Shown: piece after piece, positions 10,036 to 21,116 of the stretch
Layout of the letters: the number at the start of each line of letters is the position of its first letter
Position numbering within the stretch: position 1 is the first letter of the stretch
From: Stomoxys calcitrans
Taxonomy: Eukaryota > Arthropoda > Insecta > Diptera > Muscidae
DNA length: 64,000 bases
NCBI RefSeq assembly: GCF_963082655.1
Contig: NC_081552.1
Location: forward strand, 124,839,494 to 124,903,493
Direction: 5' to 3'
The notes under the pieces: generated by a model
Databases searched by the model: none
Told to the model about the DNA's origin: nothing
Seen by the model: the letters and a program-made list of their open reading frames with translations, nothing else
Position numbers and translations under genes: made by a program

Positions 10036-11528
10036 ATACCCTCCACCATAAGATGGGGGGTATACTAATTTTGTCATTCTGTTTGTAACTACTCGAAATA
10101 TTCGTCTGAGACCCCATAAAGTATATATATTCTTGATCGTCGTGAAATTTTATGTCGATCTAGCCATGTCCGTCCGTCTGTCCGTCCGTCCGTCCGTCCG
10201 TCCGTCCGTCCGTCCGTCTGTCTGTCGAAAGCACGCTAACTTCCGAAGGAGTAAAGCTAGCCGCTTGAAATTTTGCACAAATACTTCTTATTAGTGTAGG
10301 TCGGTTGGTATTGTAAATGGGCCATATCGGTCCATGTTTTGATATAGCTGCCATGTAAACCGATCTTGGGTCTTGACTTCTTGAGCCTCTAGATTGCGCA
10401 ATTCTTATCGGATTGGAATGAAATTTTGCACGACGTGTTTTGTTATAATATCCAACAACTGTGCCAAGTATGATTCAAATCGGTCCATAACCTGATATAG
10501 CTGCCATATAAACCGATCTTGGGTCTTGACTTCTTGAGCCTCTAGCGTGCGCAATTCTTATCCGATCAGAATGAAATTTTGCACGACATGTTTTGTTATG
10601 ATATCCAACAACTGTGCCAAGTATGGTTCAAATCGGTCCATAACCTGATATAGCTGCCATATAAACCGATCTTGGGTCTTGACTTCTTGAGCCTCTAGAG
10701 TGCGCAATTCTTATCCGATTGAAATGAAATTTTGCACGACGTGTTTTGTTATTATATCTAACAACTGTGCCAAGTATGGTTCAAATCGGTCCATAACCTG
10801 ATATAGCTGCCATATAAACCGATCTTGGATCTTGACTTCTTGAGCCTCTAGAGGGCGCAATTCTTTTCCGATTGGAATGGAATTTCGCACGACGTGTTTT
10901 GCTATGATACCCAACAACTGTGCTAAGTATGGTTTAAATCGGTCCATAACCTGATATAGCTGCCATATAAACAGATCTGGGGATTTGAATTCTTGAGCTT
11001 CTAGAGGGCGCAATTCCTATCCGATTTCACTGAAATTTTGCATGACGTATTTTATTTTTACTTTCAACAACTGTGTCAAATAAGGTTCAAATCGGTTCAT
11101 AACCTGATATAGCTGCCATATAAACCGATCTGGGATATTGACTTCTTGAAGCAATTATTATCCGATATGCCTGAAATTTTGTACGATGGATCCTCTCGTG
11201 ACCTTCAACAAACGTGTTTATTATGGTCTGCATCGGTCTGTAGCCCGATACAGATCCCATATAAATCGTTCTCTCTATTTTACTTCGTGAGCCCCAATGG
11301 GCAGAATTCTTATACGAATTGGCTGAAATTTTACACAGGTCTCCAACATATAATTTAATTGTGGTCCGAACCGGACCATATCTTGATATCGTTTTAATAG
11401 CAGAGCAACTCTTTTCTTATATCCTTTTTTGCCTAAGAAGAGATGCCGGGAAAAGAACTCGACAAATGCGATCCATGGTGGAGGGTATATAAGATTCGGC
11501 CCGGCCGAACTTAGTACGCTTTTACTTG
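10036..11528 (+). mobile_element. Complete HINE-A present only in the left palindrome arm
   Basis: Runs TATACCCTCCACC...(GTCC)n (10,167-10,215)...153-bp repeats...ATGGTGGAGGGTATA...hairpin...CTTTTACTTG. The mirror site in the right arm (19,605-19,614) is an uninterrupted run of ten A. This empty site therefore fixes the element ends and shows insertion into a poly-T target, as expected for Helentron-type elements (TT targets). It is the best-defined full HINE-A in the window. Confidence 0.9.
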
Positions 11529-12530
11529 TTTTTTAAGAACCTGGCTAGCCTAGTTGTAGATTTCCTGGTAAGCTGTTCCAGAGATGTGTGCTCTTAACAG
11601 AGACATGTGTATACCATAGGAGTCATTAAGTTGCGTGGAAAAATACTACCACTATACAACACAAACACATGCATTGAAAAAAGAACAGCTAGCAGACAGG
11701 GTGTCGAGCATGGCGTTTTCGCAACGAATTCCATATAAGTACAATCTTTCAACGGTTGTACGGTCCTTGGCTAAAAAAGGTCGAAGCGCATCACACTATA
11801 GTTGGTGTTGTTGTATCTTCAGGCTTTACTTTTACATTGCAAACAAATTCTTCGATTATGAAGGTCGTCTCAAAAGAGAAATAAAATGAGATATTGTCGC
11901 TCTGATATTTGGGTTTCAAATCTTGGTTGATTCAGTCTTAGTCTTCTGTTTGTTCATGCAAATTGCAAATATTGATAAGATATTCAGGTACTTAATGTAG
12001 TAGAAGTATGCATTTTATTTAAACTAATTTTCAAAATAAAGGTTACACGCAAAGTGTAATATACGGTCTTGGAGCCTTTTAATAAGTTCATATCTTGCTA
12101 TATCATTGTATTATACAATTATCTGCATTACAACATGGAAACACTTCACATCCATATAACAGAGTTGGTAAGATTTCGCAAGCAGTATTCTTATTCCAAA
12201 CGGAGTTGACAATCGAACTATCCTCAAATGACGCAATGTATAACGAACTTTAGCAACAGTTGCATTTATGTGTTTGTCCAAGATAAAGTGATATTAAAAG
12301 TTAGACCAAGGTTTTCAGCTGACTGAACATGGCTTATCACAGAGTTGCAGATTTTAATATCAGCGCTTTCAGTAATTGTTATATTTCTCTTGCTTATTAG
12401 AACCAGCTTAGTCTTTGATGGATTGTCCAAGCCACAGGATTGTATGACACTGAGTTTGCAGGACGTATATATGTAATTGCACATCAGCATACATTTGGAT
12501 TTCGCAGGAATTTGGAACTTCAAAAAAAGT
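11529..12530 (-). pseudogene. LINE 3' fragment (RT C-terminal tail, Jockey/CR1-like)
   Basis: On the minus strand the frame at 12,266-12,523 reads NPSKTKLVLISKR..SAENLGLTFNITLSW, the region just after the RT palm in CR1/Jockey-type LINEs. Broken frames follow with ATVAKVRYTLRHLRIV and TPFGIRILLAKSYQL, and near 11,550-11,600 the LWNSLPGNLQL-type end. The 84-codon open frame at 11,635-11,889 on the plus strand is a shadow of this region. No 5' LINE portion is present. Clade assignment is tentative. Confidence 0.65.
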
Positions 12531-12819
12531 CATATATATATATAGGAGCTTGTTTAGCTATTCGCACCTATCGAAGATATGCGATGCGCGCACATAGGCA
12601 GACTCGTTTAAGTGCGTAAAATGTAGTAGAAAGAACGAAAATTGAACTCTCCAGTTGGTCGTTCGTTGGGTTTCGTGTTAAAAGCAACAAAGTTAATCTC
12701 GCTATCTTGTGTTGTGTCATTATTCCAACATTTTATTACTCCATAAGTTTTCTAATATTAATTTTCTGACTGCCTGATTGCTAACTGGCTGATCACTGCC
12801 CAGCCCAAACGACTAAAGC
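12531..12819 (-). other. Non-coding stretch, possible LTR remnant
   Basis: Read on the minus strand, TGTTGGAATAATGACACAAC begins at about 12,735 and resembles a copia-type LTR start (TGTTGGAATA). No matching LTR end or primer site is visible, so this may be chance. The remainder, including GCACCTATCGAAGATATGCG, is unassigned. Confidence 0.25.
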
Positions 12820-13640
12820 TAAATGGTGATTTTTTATCTATTATCTTTTTGGCAACACTGGCTTAAACAGCTGATGCACGTTTAATCTTTTGTTTCACTG
12901 TCAAGCATCTTCAGTTTAGTCCATAATTTAACCATGAACACACGAACATCGCTTGCAAATTACTGAATAATTTTTTCAAAATACGTGACCTTTTAAGAAA
13001 GTTTATCGCGCCTCTTCTTCCATTTTACGACAAAGCTTCTTTTTGGCTCGATGGTACGTAAATAAGCAGAGTGGTTTATTTTGGAGTGAAGATCAGTCAG
13101 AAGCATTGAAAAACCTAGCAATGCATCCAGAAAAAGTCACAGTTTGGTGCGGATTATGGGCTGGTGGTATCATTGGACCATACTTCTTCAACGATGATGC
13201 GAATCGTAACTGTGTAATGATGAGCGCTACCGTGAGATGATATTCAACTTTTGTTTGTCCAAAATGCAAGAGCTTGACTTGCATGACATTTAGTTCCAAC
13301 AAGGCGGTGCCACATGCCACACAGCACGCGTAACAATGGACTAATTGAGAGGTGAGTTCAGTGAACATTTTATTCACGTTCTGAACCAGTCAATTGGCCG
13401 TTTAGATCATGCAATTTATCGCCTTTAGTATATTTTTGTGTTTAAGCTGAAGTCTATATGGATAAGTCCGCTTCAATTGACTCATTGGAAGACAACATTG
13501 AAGCATTTAATATGCCAAAATTAGACTCAGCGGAAACACAATCAACATCTGCATGAAATAATCTTCAAACATTAAATTATACGGAACATACGTACCATCG
13601 ATTCAAATAAAGATTTCATACATTTTTCTGAATTTTTTTC
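12820..13640 (+). pseudogene. Mariner-superfamily transposase pseudogene
   Basis: Starts near an AATGGTGATTTTTT end resembling the fold-back MITE termini. An ATG at about 12,933 opens MNTRTSLANY, then a large deletion leads into ASFWLDGTVNKQ..GLFWSEDQSEAL and TVWCGLWAGGIIGPYFFNDD (frame 13,043-13,240). Downstream, the conserved WFQQDGATCH motif is changed to stop-FQQGGATCH: W to TAG at 13,291 and the catalytic Asp to Gly at 13,303-13,305. It is related to, but distinct from, the fragment in the MITE at 9,112. Dead element. Confidence 0.82.
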
Positions 13641-13659
13641 GGGGAAAAACTTTGCTATT

Positions 13660-15070
13660 AAAAAATTTTACTTTACTTTAGTTGGCTATGACAGAACATT
13701 TGTTCCACTAGCCGAACGTAGACTAGCGTTCTAAGAGCCTTCTGCGCTCCTTTTATAATATATGACACCAAGCTTCGAGGTGTCTCCCACTACTTGATCT
13801 TTCCAACGGGCTTTTGGTCTTCCCGGTTTGCGTGTTTGACTTCAAAAGACTTTTTTTCTCGAGCTTCTTCATCCATTCTGACAACATGAACTAGCCAACG
13901 TAGCCGTTGTATTTTGATACGTGTAACTATGCTATCGTCGTCATACAGCTCGTGGTTCGTACGACGCTTCAATTCTCCATTAAAGCAAACTGGTTCATAT
14001 ATTTAACAAAGAATCTTTCTCTCACATACTCCAAGCCCTGCCTCATCTGCTTTCACAAGTACCCATGTTTCAGAACTATATAACAACACGGGTAGGGTAA
14101 GCTTCGTCTGTCGGGAGGTTTCTAAACTGCTTACTTTGTCCAAAGTAGCATCTGTTTGCCAGTATTATTCTTCGCTTAATCTCAAAACTTGTGTCATTCG
14201 TTTCGGTTACGGCGGTGCCGAGGTAGATAAAATTGCTGACAATCTCAATGTTGTGGTTTCCAACTTTCTCTATTTTCTATATCTGCTCGGTTGTACAGGG
14301 CGTTTTGGGAGTTGAACCCATCCATTTCGTCTTACCCATTTCCTTCACTGACTCTCTTCCGATTCTTTCAAAGGCTGTAGTTACTACTTCCGGTAAAAGA
14401 AATGTGATATCGATGTCGTCGGCATACGCGAGTAGCATGTGTTCTTTTGGGATTAGTGTGCCATATATATTCACATCTGCATCTCGTAAAATCTTCCCCA
14501 GCAGGATATTAAACAGATCACACGATAGGCTGTCTCCGTGTTTGAAACCTCGTTTGGTATTAAATGGTTCGGAGAGATTCTTTCCTATTCTTACTGAGGA
14601 ACGCGTATCAGCAAGTGTCATCCTGCAGAGTCTTAATAATTTTGCAGGGATACCAAACTCAGACATGGCTTGAAATACCTTTGAACGTAAAGGGGTATCA
14701 AAAGCGGTTTTGTAGTCAACGAAGATATGATAGGTGTTGATTTGTCCTTTTCGAATCTTTTCCAGGATTTGGCGCAGTTTGAATATCTTGTCTAGGGTGG
14801 ATTTACCAGATCTAAAACCGCATTGATAGGGCCCAAGTATCCCATTGACTTTAGGTTTTAATCTTTTACACAGTACGCTAGAAAGTATCTTGTATGCAAT
14901 GGGGAGGAGATTTATTCCTCTGTAGTTGGCACTTTCCATCTTGTCGCCTTTTTTGTGTACAAGATTTAGTATGCTGAGGTTCCTTTCATTGGGTATGCGT
15001 TCTTCTAGCCAGATCGCGAAGAAAATTTGATGCACACGCAACATATTACCTCGATAAAAGGCACAAGAAA
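13660..15070 (-). pseudogene. RTE-like non-LTR reverse transcriptase pseudogene (left arm)
   Basis: The main frame (15,044-14,277, 255 codons) has NYRGINLLPIAYKILS, CGFRSGKSTLD, FVDYKTAFD (motif A, Asp110/Asp116), KRGFKHGDSLSC and LAYADDIDI (catalytic YADD at residues 207-210). After an in-frame stop the same frame continues with SNFIYLGTAVTET and EIKRRIILANRCYFG. A further frame (13,972 downwards) carries KIQRLRWLVHVVRMD, the usual C-terminal block of RTE-type LINEs. The end has short AAAGT-type repeats (about 13,663-13,680). The endonuclease half is missing, so it is a 5'-truncated, stop-containing copy. Confidence 0.85.
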
Positions 15071-15094
15071 GACTTACATTTGAAAATTAAAAAT

Positions 15095-15876
15095 GTTTTT
15101 TTTTCCAAAATAGGAAAAATACAAGTAAAAAGGCGTTAAGTTCGACCGGGCCGAACTTTGGATACCCACCACCTCGGGTATATATGTAAACCACCTTTCA
15201 TCAAAAACCCGTAAAAATTGCGTACCTAATGTCCCATAGCAGTTATATCGAAATATATTCCGATTTGGACCAAATACTAATAAGTACATGCCATTTTTCA
15301 ATTGTGTATAGCAAAATATTGGTCTTTTTAGTAGCTATATCTAAAAACAAACCGATCTGGACCATATACGATACGAATGTCGAAAAGCCTAACATAAATC
15401 ACTGTGTCAAATTTCAGTGAAATCGGATTATAAATGCGCCTTTTATGAGGCCAAGACTTTAAATCGAGGTATCGGTCTATATGGCAGCTATATCCAAATC
15501 TGGACCGATTTGGGCCAAATTGAAGAAGGTCGTCAAAGAGCCTAACACAAGTCACTGTCTCGAATTTCAAACCGGTAAAACCGGACAATAAATGTGCCTT
15601 TTATAGGCCCCAAAACCTAAAACCGAGAGATCGGTCTATATGGCAGCTGTATCCAAATCTGGACCGATCTCTGCCATATTGCAAAAGTATATCAAGGGGC
15701 TTAACTTAATTCACCGTCCTAAATTTTGGCTACATCGGACAATAAATGCGTCTTTTATGGCCCAAAACCTTAAATCGAAAGATCGGTTTATATGACAGCA
15801 ATATCGAAATCTGGACCGATCTGACAAATTGACGAAGGATGTCGAAGGGCCTAACACAACTCGCTGTCCCAAATTT
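15095..15876 (-). mobile_element. HINE-B, partial, at the palindrome centre
   Basis: On the minus strand it ends with the hairpin TTCGGCCCGGTCGAA and GCCTTTTTACTTGT at about 15,123, and carries GGATACCCACCACC-type inverted sequence. The interior is HINE-B repeat units (ATATGGCAGCTATATCC, CCTAACACAA, TTTCAG) at about 153-bp spacing. The TATACCC/GTCC end is absent because the sequence folds back at 15,877. The part 15,095-15,720 is not present in the right arm. Confidence 0.75.
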
Positions 15877-16047
15877 CAGCAAAAGACTTTAAAATTTGGG
15901 ACAGCGAGTTGTGTTAGGCCCTTCGACATCCTTCGTCAATTTGTCAGATCGGTCCAGATTTCGATATTGCTGTCATATAAACCGATCTTTCGATTTAAGG
16001 TTTTGGGCCATAAAAGACGAATTTATTGTCCGATGTAGCCAAAATTT
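15721..16047. repeat. 156-bp inverted repeat with a 15-nt loop: palindrome tip
   Basis: 15,721-15,876 pairs with 15,892-16,047 (mirror sum 31,768) around the loop CAGCAAAAGACTTTA. At 16,044-16,047 (ATTT) the right side jumps to the reverse complement of 15,094, skipping 630 bp. The four bases AAAT occur at both 15,091-15,094 and 15,721-15,724, so the skip is a microhomology deletion. This makes the tip continuous with the giant arms rather than a separate small hairpin. Confidence 0.92.
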
Positions 16048-16067
16048 TTAATTTTCAAATGTAAGTC

Positions 16068-17479
16068 TTTCTTGTGCCTTTTATCGAGGTATTATGTTGC
16101 GTGTGCATCAAATTTTCTTCGCGATCTGGCTAGAAGAACGCATACCCAATGAAAGGAACCTCAGCATACTAAATCTTGTACACAAAAAAGGCGACAAGAT
16201 GGAAAGTGCCAACTACAGAGGAATAAATCTCCTCCCCATTGCATACAAGATACTTTCTAGCGTACTGTGTAAAAGATTAAAACCTAAAGTCAATGGGATA
16301 CTTGGGCCCTATCAATGCGGTTTTAGATCTGGTAAATCCACCCTAGACAAGATATTCAAACTGCGCCAAATCCTGGAAAAGATTCGAAAAGGACAAATCA
16401 ACACCTATCATATCTTCGTTGACTACAAAACCGCTTTTGATACCCCTTTACGTTCAAAGGTATTTCAAGCCATGTCTGAGTTTGGTATCCCTGCAAAATT
16501 ATTAAGACTCTGCAGGATGACACTTGCTGATACGCGTTCCTCAGTAAGAATAGGAAAGAATCTCTCCGAACCATTTAATACCAAACGAGGTTTCAAACAC
16601 GGAGACAGCCTATCGTGTGATCTGTTTAATATCCTGCTGGGGAAGATTTTACGAGATGCAGATGTGAATATATATGGCACACTAATCCCAAAAGAACACA
16701 TGCTACTCGCGTATGCCGACGACATCGATATCACATTTCTTTTACCGGAAGTAGTAACTACAGCCTTTGAAAGAATCGGAAGAGAGTCAGTGAAGGAAAT
16801 GGGTAAGACGAAATGGATGGGTTCAACTCCCAAAACGCCCTGTACAACCGAGCAGATATAGAAAATAGAGAAAGTTGGAAACCACAACATTGAGATTGTC
16901 AGCAATTTTATCTACCTCGGCACCGCCGTAACCGAAACGAATGACACAAGTTTTGAGATTAAGCGAAGAATAATACTGGCAAACAGATGCTACTTTGGAC
17001 AAAGTAAGCAGTTTAGAAACCTCCCGACAGACGAAGCTTACCCTACCCGTGTTGTTATATAGTTCTGAAACATGGGTACTTGTGAAAGCAGATGAGGCAG
17101 GGCTTGGAGTATGTGAGAGAAAGATTCTTTGTTAAATATATGAACCAGTTTGCTTTAATGGAGAATTGAAGCGTCGTACGAACCACGAGCTGTATGACGA
17201 CGATAGCATAGTTACACGTATCAAAATACAACGGCTACGTTGGCTAGTTCATGTTGTCAGAATGGATGAAGAAGCTCGAGAAAAAAAGTCTTTTGAAGTC
17301 AAACACGCAAACCGGGAAGACCAAAAGCCCGTTGGAAAGATCAAGTTGTGGGAGACACCTCGAAGCTTGGTGTTATATATTATAAAAGGAGCGCAGAAGG
17401 CTCTTAGAACGCTAGTCTACGTTCGGCTAGTGGAACAAATGTTCTGTCATAGCCAACTAAAGTAAAGTAAAATTTTTTA
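16068..17479 (+). pseudogene. RTE-like non-LTR reverse transcriptase pseudogene (right arm)
   Basis: Mirror of 13,660-15,070. Frame 16,094-16,861 has the same 255 residues including YADD. TAG at 16,859-16,861 is followed in frame by KIEKVGNHNIEIVSN to a second stop near 17,060. Frame 17,166-17,465 carries KIQRLRWLVHVVRMD. Small length differences in homopolymers distinguish it from the left copy (for example near 17,495). The shared stop codons show the gene was dead before it was duplicated. Confidence 0.86.
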
Positions 17480-17498
17480 ATAGCAAAGTTTTTCCCCC

Positions 17499-18319
17499 AA
17501 AAAAAATTCAGAAAAATGTATGAAATCTTTATTTGAATCGATGGTACGTATGTTCCGTATAATTTAATGTTTGAAGATTATTTCATGCAGATGTTGATTG
17601 TGTTTCCGCTGAGTCTAATTTTGGCATATTAAATGCTTCAATGTTGTCTTCCAATGAGTCAATTGAAGCGGACTTATCCATATAGACTTGAGCTTAAACA
17701 CAAAAATATACTAAAGGCGATAAATTGCATGATCTAAACGGCCAATTGACTGGTTCAGAACGTGAATAAAATGTTCACTGAACTCACCTCTCAATTAGTC
17801 CATTGTTACGCGTGCTGTGTGGCATGTGGCACCGCCTTGTTGGAACTAAATGTCATGCAAGTCAAGCTCTTGCATTTTGGACAAACAAAAGTTGAATATC
17901 ATCTCACGGTAGCGCTCATCATTACACAGTTACGATTCGCATCATCGTTAAAGAAGTATGGTCCAATGATACCACCAGCCCATAATCCGCACCACACTGT
18001 GACTTTTTCTGGATGCATTGCTAGGTTTTTCAATGCTTCTGACTGATCTTCACTCCAAAATAAACCACTCTGCTTATTTACGTACCATCGAGCCAAAAAG
18101 AAGCTTTGTCGTAAAATGGAAGAAGAGGCGCGATAAACTTTCTTAAAAGGTCACGTATTTTGAAAAAATTATTCAGTAATTTGCAAGCGATGTTCGTGTG
18201 TTCATGGTTAAATTATGGACTAAACTGAAGATGCTTGACAGTGAAACAAAAGATTAAACGTGCATCAGCTGTTTAAGCCAGTGTTGCCAAAAAGATAATA
18301 GATAAAAAATCACCATTTA
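17499..18319 (-). pseudogene. Mariner-superfamily transposase pseudogene (right arm)
   Basis: Mirror of 12,820-13,640, with the same open segment (18,096-17,899) holding VNKQSGLFWSEDQSEAL and GGIIGPYFFNDD, and the same loss of the catalytic Asp in the QQD motif. Confidence 0.82.
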
Positions 18320-18608
18320 GCTTTAGTCGTTTGGGCTGGGCAGTGATCAGCCAGTTAGCAATCAGGCAGTCAGAAAATTAATATTAGAAAACTTATGGAG
18401 TAATAAAATGTTGGAATAATGACACAACACAAGATAGCGAGATTAACTTTGTTGCTTTTAACACGAAACCCAACGAACGACCAACTGGAGAGTTCAATTT
18501 TCGTTCTTTCTACTACATTTTACGCACTTAAACGAGTCTGCCTATGTGCGCGCATCGCATATCTTCGATAGGTGCGAATAGCTAAACAAGCTCCTATATA
18601 TATATATG
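18320..18608 (+). other. Non-coding stretch, mirror of 12,531-12,819
   Basis: Contains TGTTGGAATAATGACACAAC near 18,411, the weak LTR-like start noted in the left arm. Nothing else recognised. Confidence 0.25.
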
Positions 18609-19604
18609 ACTTTTTTTGAAGTTCCAAATTCCTGCGAAATCCAAATGTATGCTGATGTGCAATTACATATATACGTCCTGCAAACTCAGTGTCATACAAT
18701 CCTGTGGCTTGGACAATCCATCAAAGACTAAGCTGGTTCTAATAAGCAAGAGAAATATAACAATTACTGAAAGCGCTGATATTAAAATCTGCAACTCTGT
18801 GATAAGCCATGTTCAGTCAGCTGAAAACCTTGGTCTAACTTTTAATATCACTTTATCTTGGACAAACACATAAATGCAACTGTTGCTAAAGTTCGTTATA
18901 CATTGCGTCATTTGAGGATAGTTCGATTGTCAACTCCGTTTGGAATAAGAATACTGCTTGCGAAATCTTACCAACTCTGTTATATGGATGTGAAGTGTTT
19001 CCATGTTGTAATGCAGATAATTGTATAATACAATGATATAGCAAGATATGAACTTATTAAAAGGCTCCAAGACCGTATATTACACTTTGCGTGTAACCTT
19101 TATTTTGAAAATTAGTTTAAATAAAATGCATACTTCTACTACATTAAGTACCTGAATATCTTATCAATATTTGCAATTTGCATGAACAAACAGAAGACTA
19201 AGACTGAATCAACCAAGATTTGAAACCCAAATATCAGAGCGACAATATCTCATTTTATTTCTCTTTTGAGACGACCTTCATAATCGAAGAATTTGTTTGC
19301 AATGTAAAAGTAAAGCCTGAAGATACAACAACACCAACTATAGTGTGATGCGCTTCGACCTTTTTTAGCCAAGGACCGTACAACCGTTGGAAGATTGTAC
19401 TTATATGGAATTCGTTGCGAAAACGCCATGCTCGACACCCTGTCTGCTAGCTGTTCTTTTTTCAATGCATGTGTTTGTGTTGTATAGTGGTAGTATTTTT
19501 CCACGCAACTTAATGACTCCTATGGTATACACATGTCTCTGTTAAGAGCACACATCTCTGGAACAGCCTACCAGGAAATCTACAACTAGGCTAGCCAGGT
19601 TCTC
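18609..19604 (+). pseudogene. LINE 3' fragment (right arm)
   Basis: Mirror of 11,529-12,530. Frame 18,616-18,873 carries NPSKTKLVLISKR and SAENLGLTFNITLSW, followed by the broken HINATVAKVRYTLRHLR-type segment and the LWNSLPG end near 19,560. It ends at the A-run 19,605-19,614, the empty HINE-A site. Confidence 0.65.
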
Positions 19605-19932
19605 AAAAAAAAAACAAAACCAAAGTCAAAAGTTTTTATTAACGAATAAAGAAGGAGCGTTTGAAGTTCGGTCCGGCCGAATCTTATATTCCTTCCTCCA
19701 TGGATCAAATTTCTCAAGTTCTTTGAACAAAATGTGGTAGGCAAATCAGGAGATTACATAAAGGTTATATGTCCTGTTATAAATCGATTTAGGACATATT
19801 TCCCGTGGCTTGTGGTTTGATTGCCTAAAAATTTAGCACTTTCACTTCTTTGTCAAATGGGATATCCGTTCTTGGATATTGAAAGTCTTAGCAAAGAACT
19901 ATATCTAACATTTCAACCAAATCGGATTATAA
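19605..19932 (-). mobile_element. Empty HINE-A target site and diverged HINE 3' end
   Basis: Ten A at 19,605-19,614 correspond to the two T-tracts that flank the left-arm HINE-A. The hairpin TTCGGTCCGGCCGAA at about 19,667 marks the same diverged HINE end as 9,940-9,995. Confidence 0.6.
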
Positions 19933-19934
19933 TA

Positions 19935-20517
19935 AAGGGTGATTTTTTTGAGGTTAGGATTTTCATGCATTAGTATTTGACAGATCACGTGGGATTTCAG
20001 ACATGGTGTCAAAGAGAAAGATGCTCAGTATGCTTTGACATTTCATCATGAATAGACTTACTAACGAGCAACGCTTGCAAATCATTGAATTTTATTACCA
20101 AAATCAGTGTTCGGTTCGAAATGTGTTCATTCACCGTTCAGCGATGAGGCTCATTTCTGGTTGAATGGCTACGTAAATAAGCAAAATTGCCGCATTTGGA
20201 GTAAAGAGCAACCAGAAGCCGTTCAAGAACTGCCCATGCACTGTTTGGTGTGGTTTGTACGCTGGTGGAATCATTGGACCGTATTTTTTCAAAGATGCTG
20301 TTGGACGCAACGTTACGGTGAATGAACACATTTCGAACCGAACACTGATTTTGGTAATAAAATTCAATGATTTGCAAGCGTTGCTCGTTAGTAAGTCTAT
20401 TCATGATGAAATGTCAAAGCATAGTGAGCATCTTTCTCTTTGACACCATGTCTGAAATCCCACGTGATCTGTCAAATACTAATGCATGAAAATGCTAACC
20501 TCAAAAAAATCACCCTT
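19935..20517. mobile_element. Fold-back mariner-superfamily MITE (right arm)
   Basis: 583 bp, flanked by TA (19,933-19,934; 20,518-20,519). Same ~200-bp terminal inverted repeats as 9,112-9,708, but the central transposase fragment is 14 bp shorter, which shifts its reading frame near 20,240. A few base differences in the termini separate the two copies. Confidence 0.85.
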
Positions 20518-20519
20518 TA

Positions 20520-20783
20520 CCTTTATTTGAGTCCCATATTGCGATGGTCAGTAAAAAATTGTTGTTTGTGGGGTATTTTGGGAAAGGGGTAGACCCCCAA
20601 AAAATTGGTCCCGAAAGTGGGTATCAATTGTTGCTCTACCCCCAATACTTTTCATTTAAGCTCCACATTGACATGGTCGGTAAATATGCCCGATTTAGGG
20701 GTGTTTTGGGGATCGGGGTGGTCACCCAAACACTAAGTCCGGAAAATATATCAATAACGTGCTCTATTCTCATATATCTATAT
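20520..20783 (-). mobile_element. Element C internal fragment (right arm)
   Basis: Mirror of 8,847-9,109. Confidence 0.6.
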
Positions 20784-20784
20784 A

Positions 20785-21020
20785 TTGGGTTGCCCAAAAA
20801 GTAATTGCGGATTTTTTAAAAGAAAGTAAATGCATTTTTAATAAAACTTAGAAAGAACTTTCATCAAATATACTTTTTGTACACTTTTTTTCTATAGCAA
20901 GCTAAAAGTAACAGCTGATAACTGACAGAAGAAAGAATGCAATTACAGAGTCACAAGCTGTGAAAAAATTTGTCAACGCCGACTATATGAAAAATCTGCA
21001 ATTACTTTTTGGGCAACCAT
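20785..21020. mobile_element. 236-bp mariner-type MITE (right arm)
   Basis: Mirror of 8,609-8,844 with TTGGGTTGCCCAAAAAG at its left and GGGCAACCA at its right end. Confidence 0.87.
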
Positions 21021-21116
21021 ATATAAGATTTATAATCCGATTTCACTGAAATTGATACAGTGACTTATGTAAGGCATTTCGACATTTGCATCGTATCTGG
21101 TTCAGATCGGGTTTTT
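21021..21116 (+). mobile_element. HINE-B fragment (right arm)
   Basis: Mirror of 8,512-8,608. Confidence 0.5.

Larger units (their letters stand above)
2795..15876 (+). repeat. Left arm of a giant inverted repeat
   Basis: Every element in this stretch recurs in reverse complement in 15,892-26,763. Mirror coordinates sum to 31,768 next to the axis, 31,138-31,139 for 11.6-15.1 kb, 29,628-29,643 for 7-9.7 kb and 29,558 for 2.8-6.5 kb. Each shift is explained by one indel: a 630-bp deletion in the right arm, the left-only HINE-A (about 1.5 kb), a 14-bp indel at about 9,395, and a 69-bp deletion in the right arm matching about 6,860-6,930. Scattered single-base differences exist, so the arms are very similar but not identical. 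Confidence 0.95.

Noticed and set aside
12531..12740. Solo LTR of a copia-like element
   Set aside because: Only a ~10-bp resemblance at one end; no other end, target duplication or primer site seen, so it is listed only as a weak possibility.
14233..14673. 146-codon plus-strand frame (and its mirror at 16,465-16,905)
   Set aside because: Antisense shadow of the RTE-like RT, whose conserved motifs are on the other strand.
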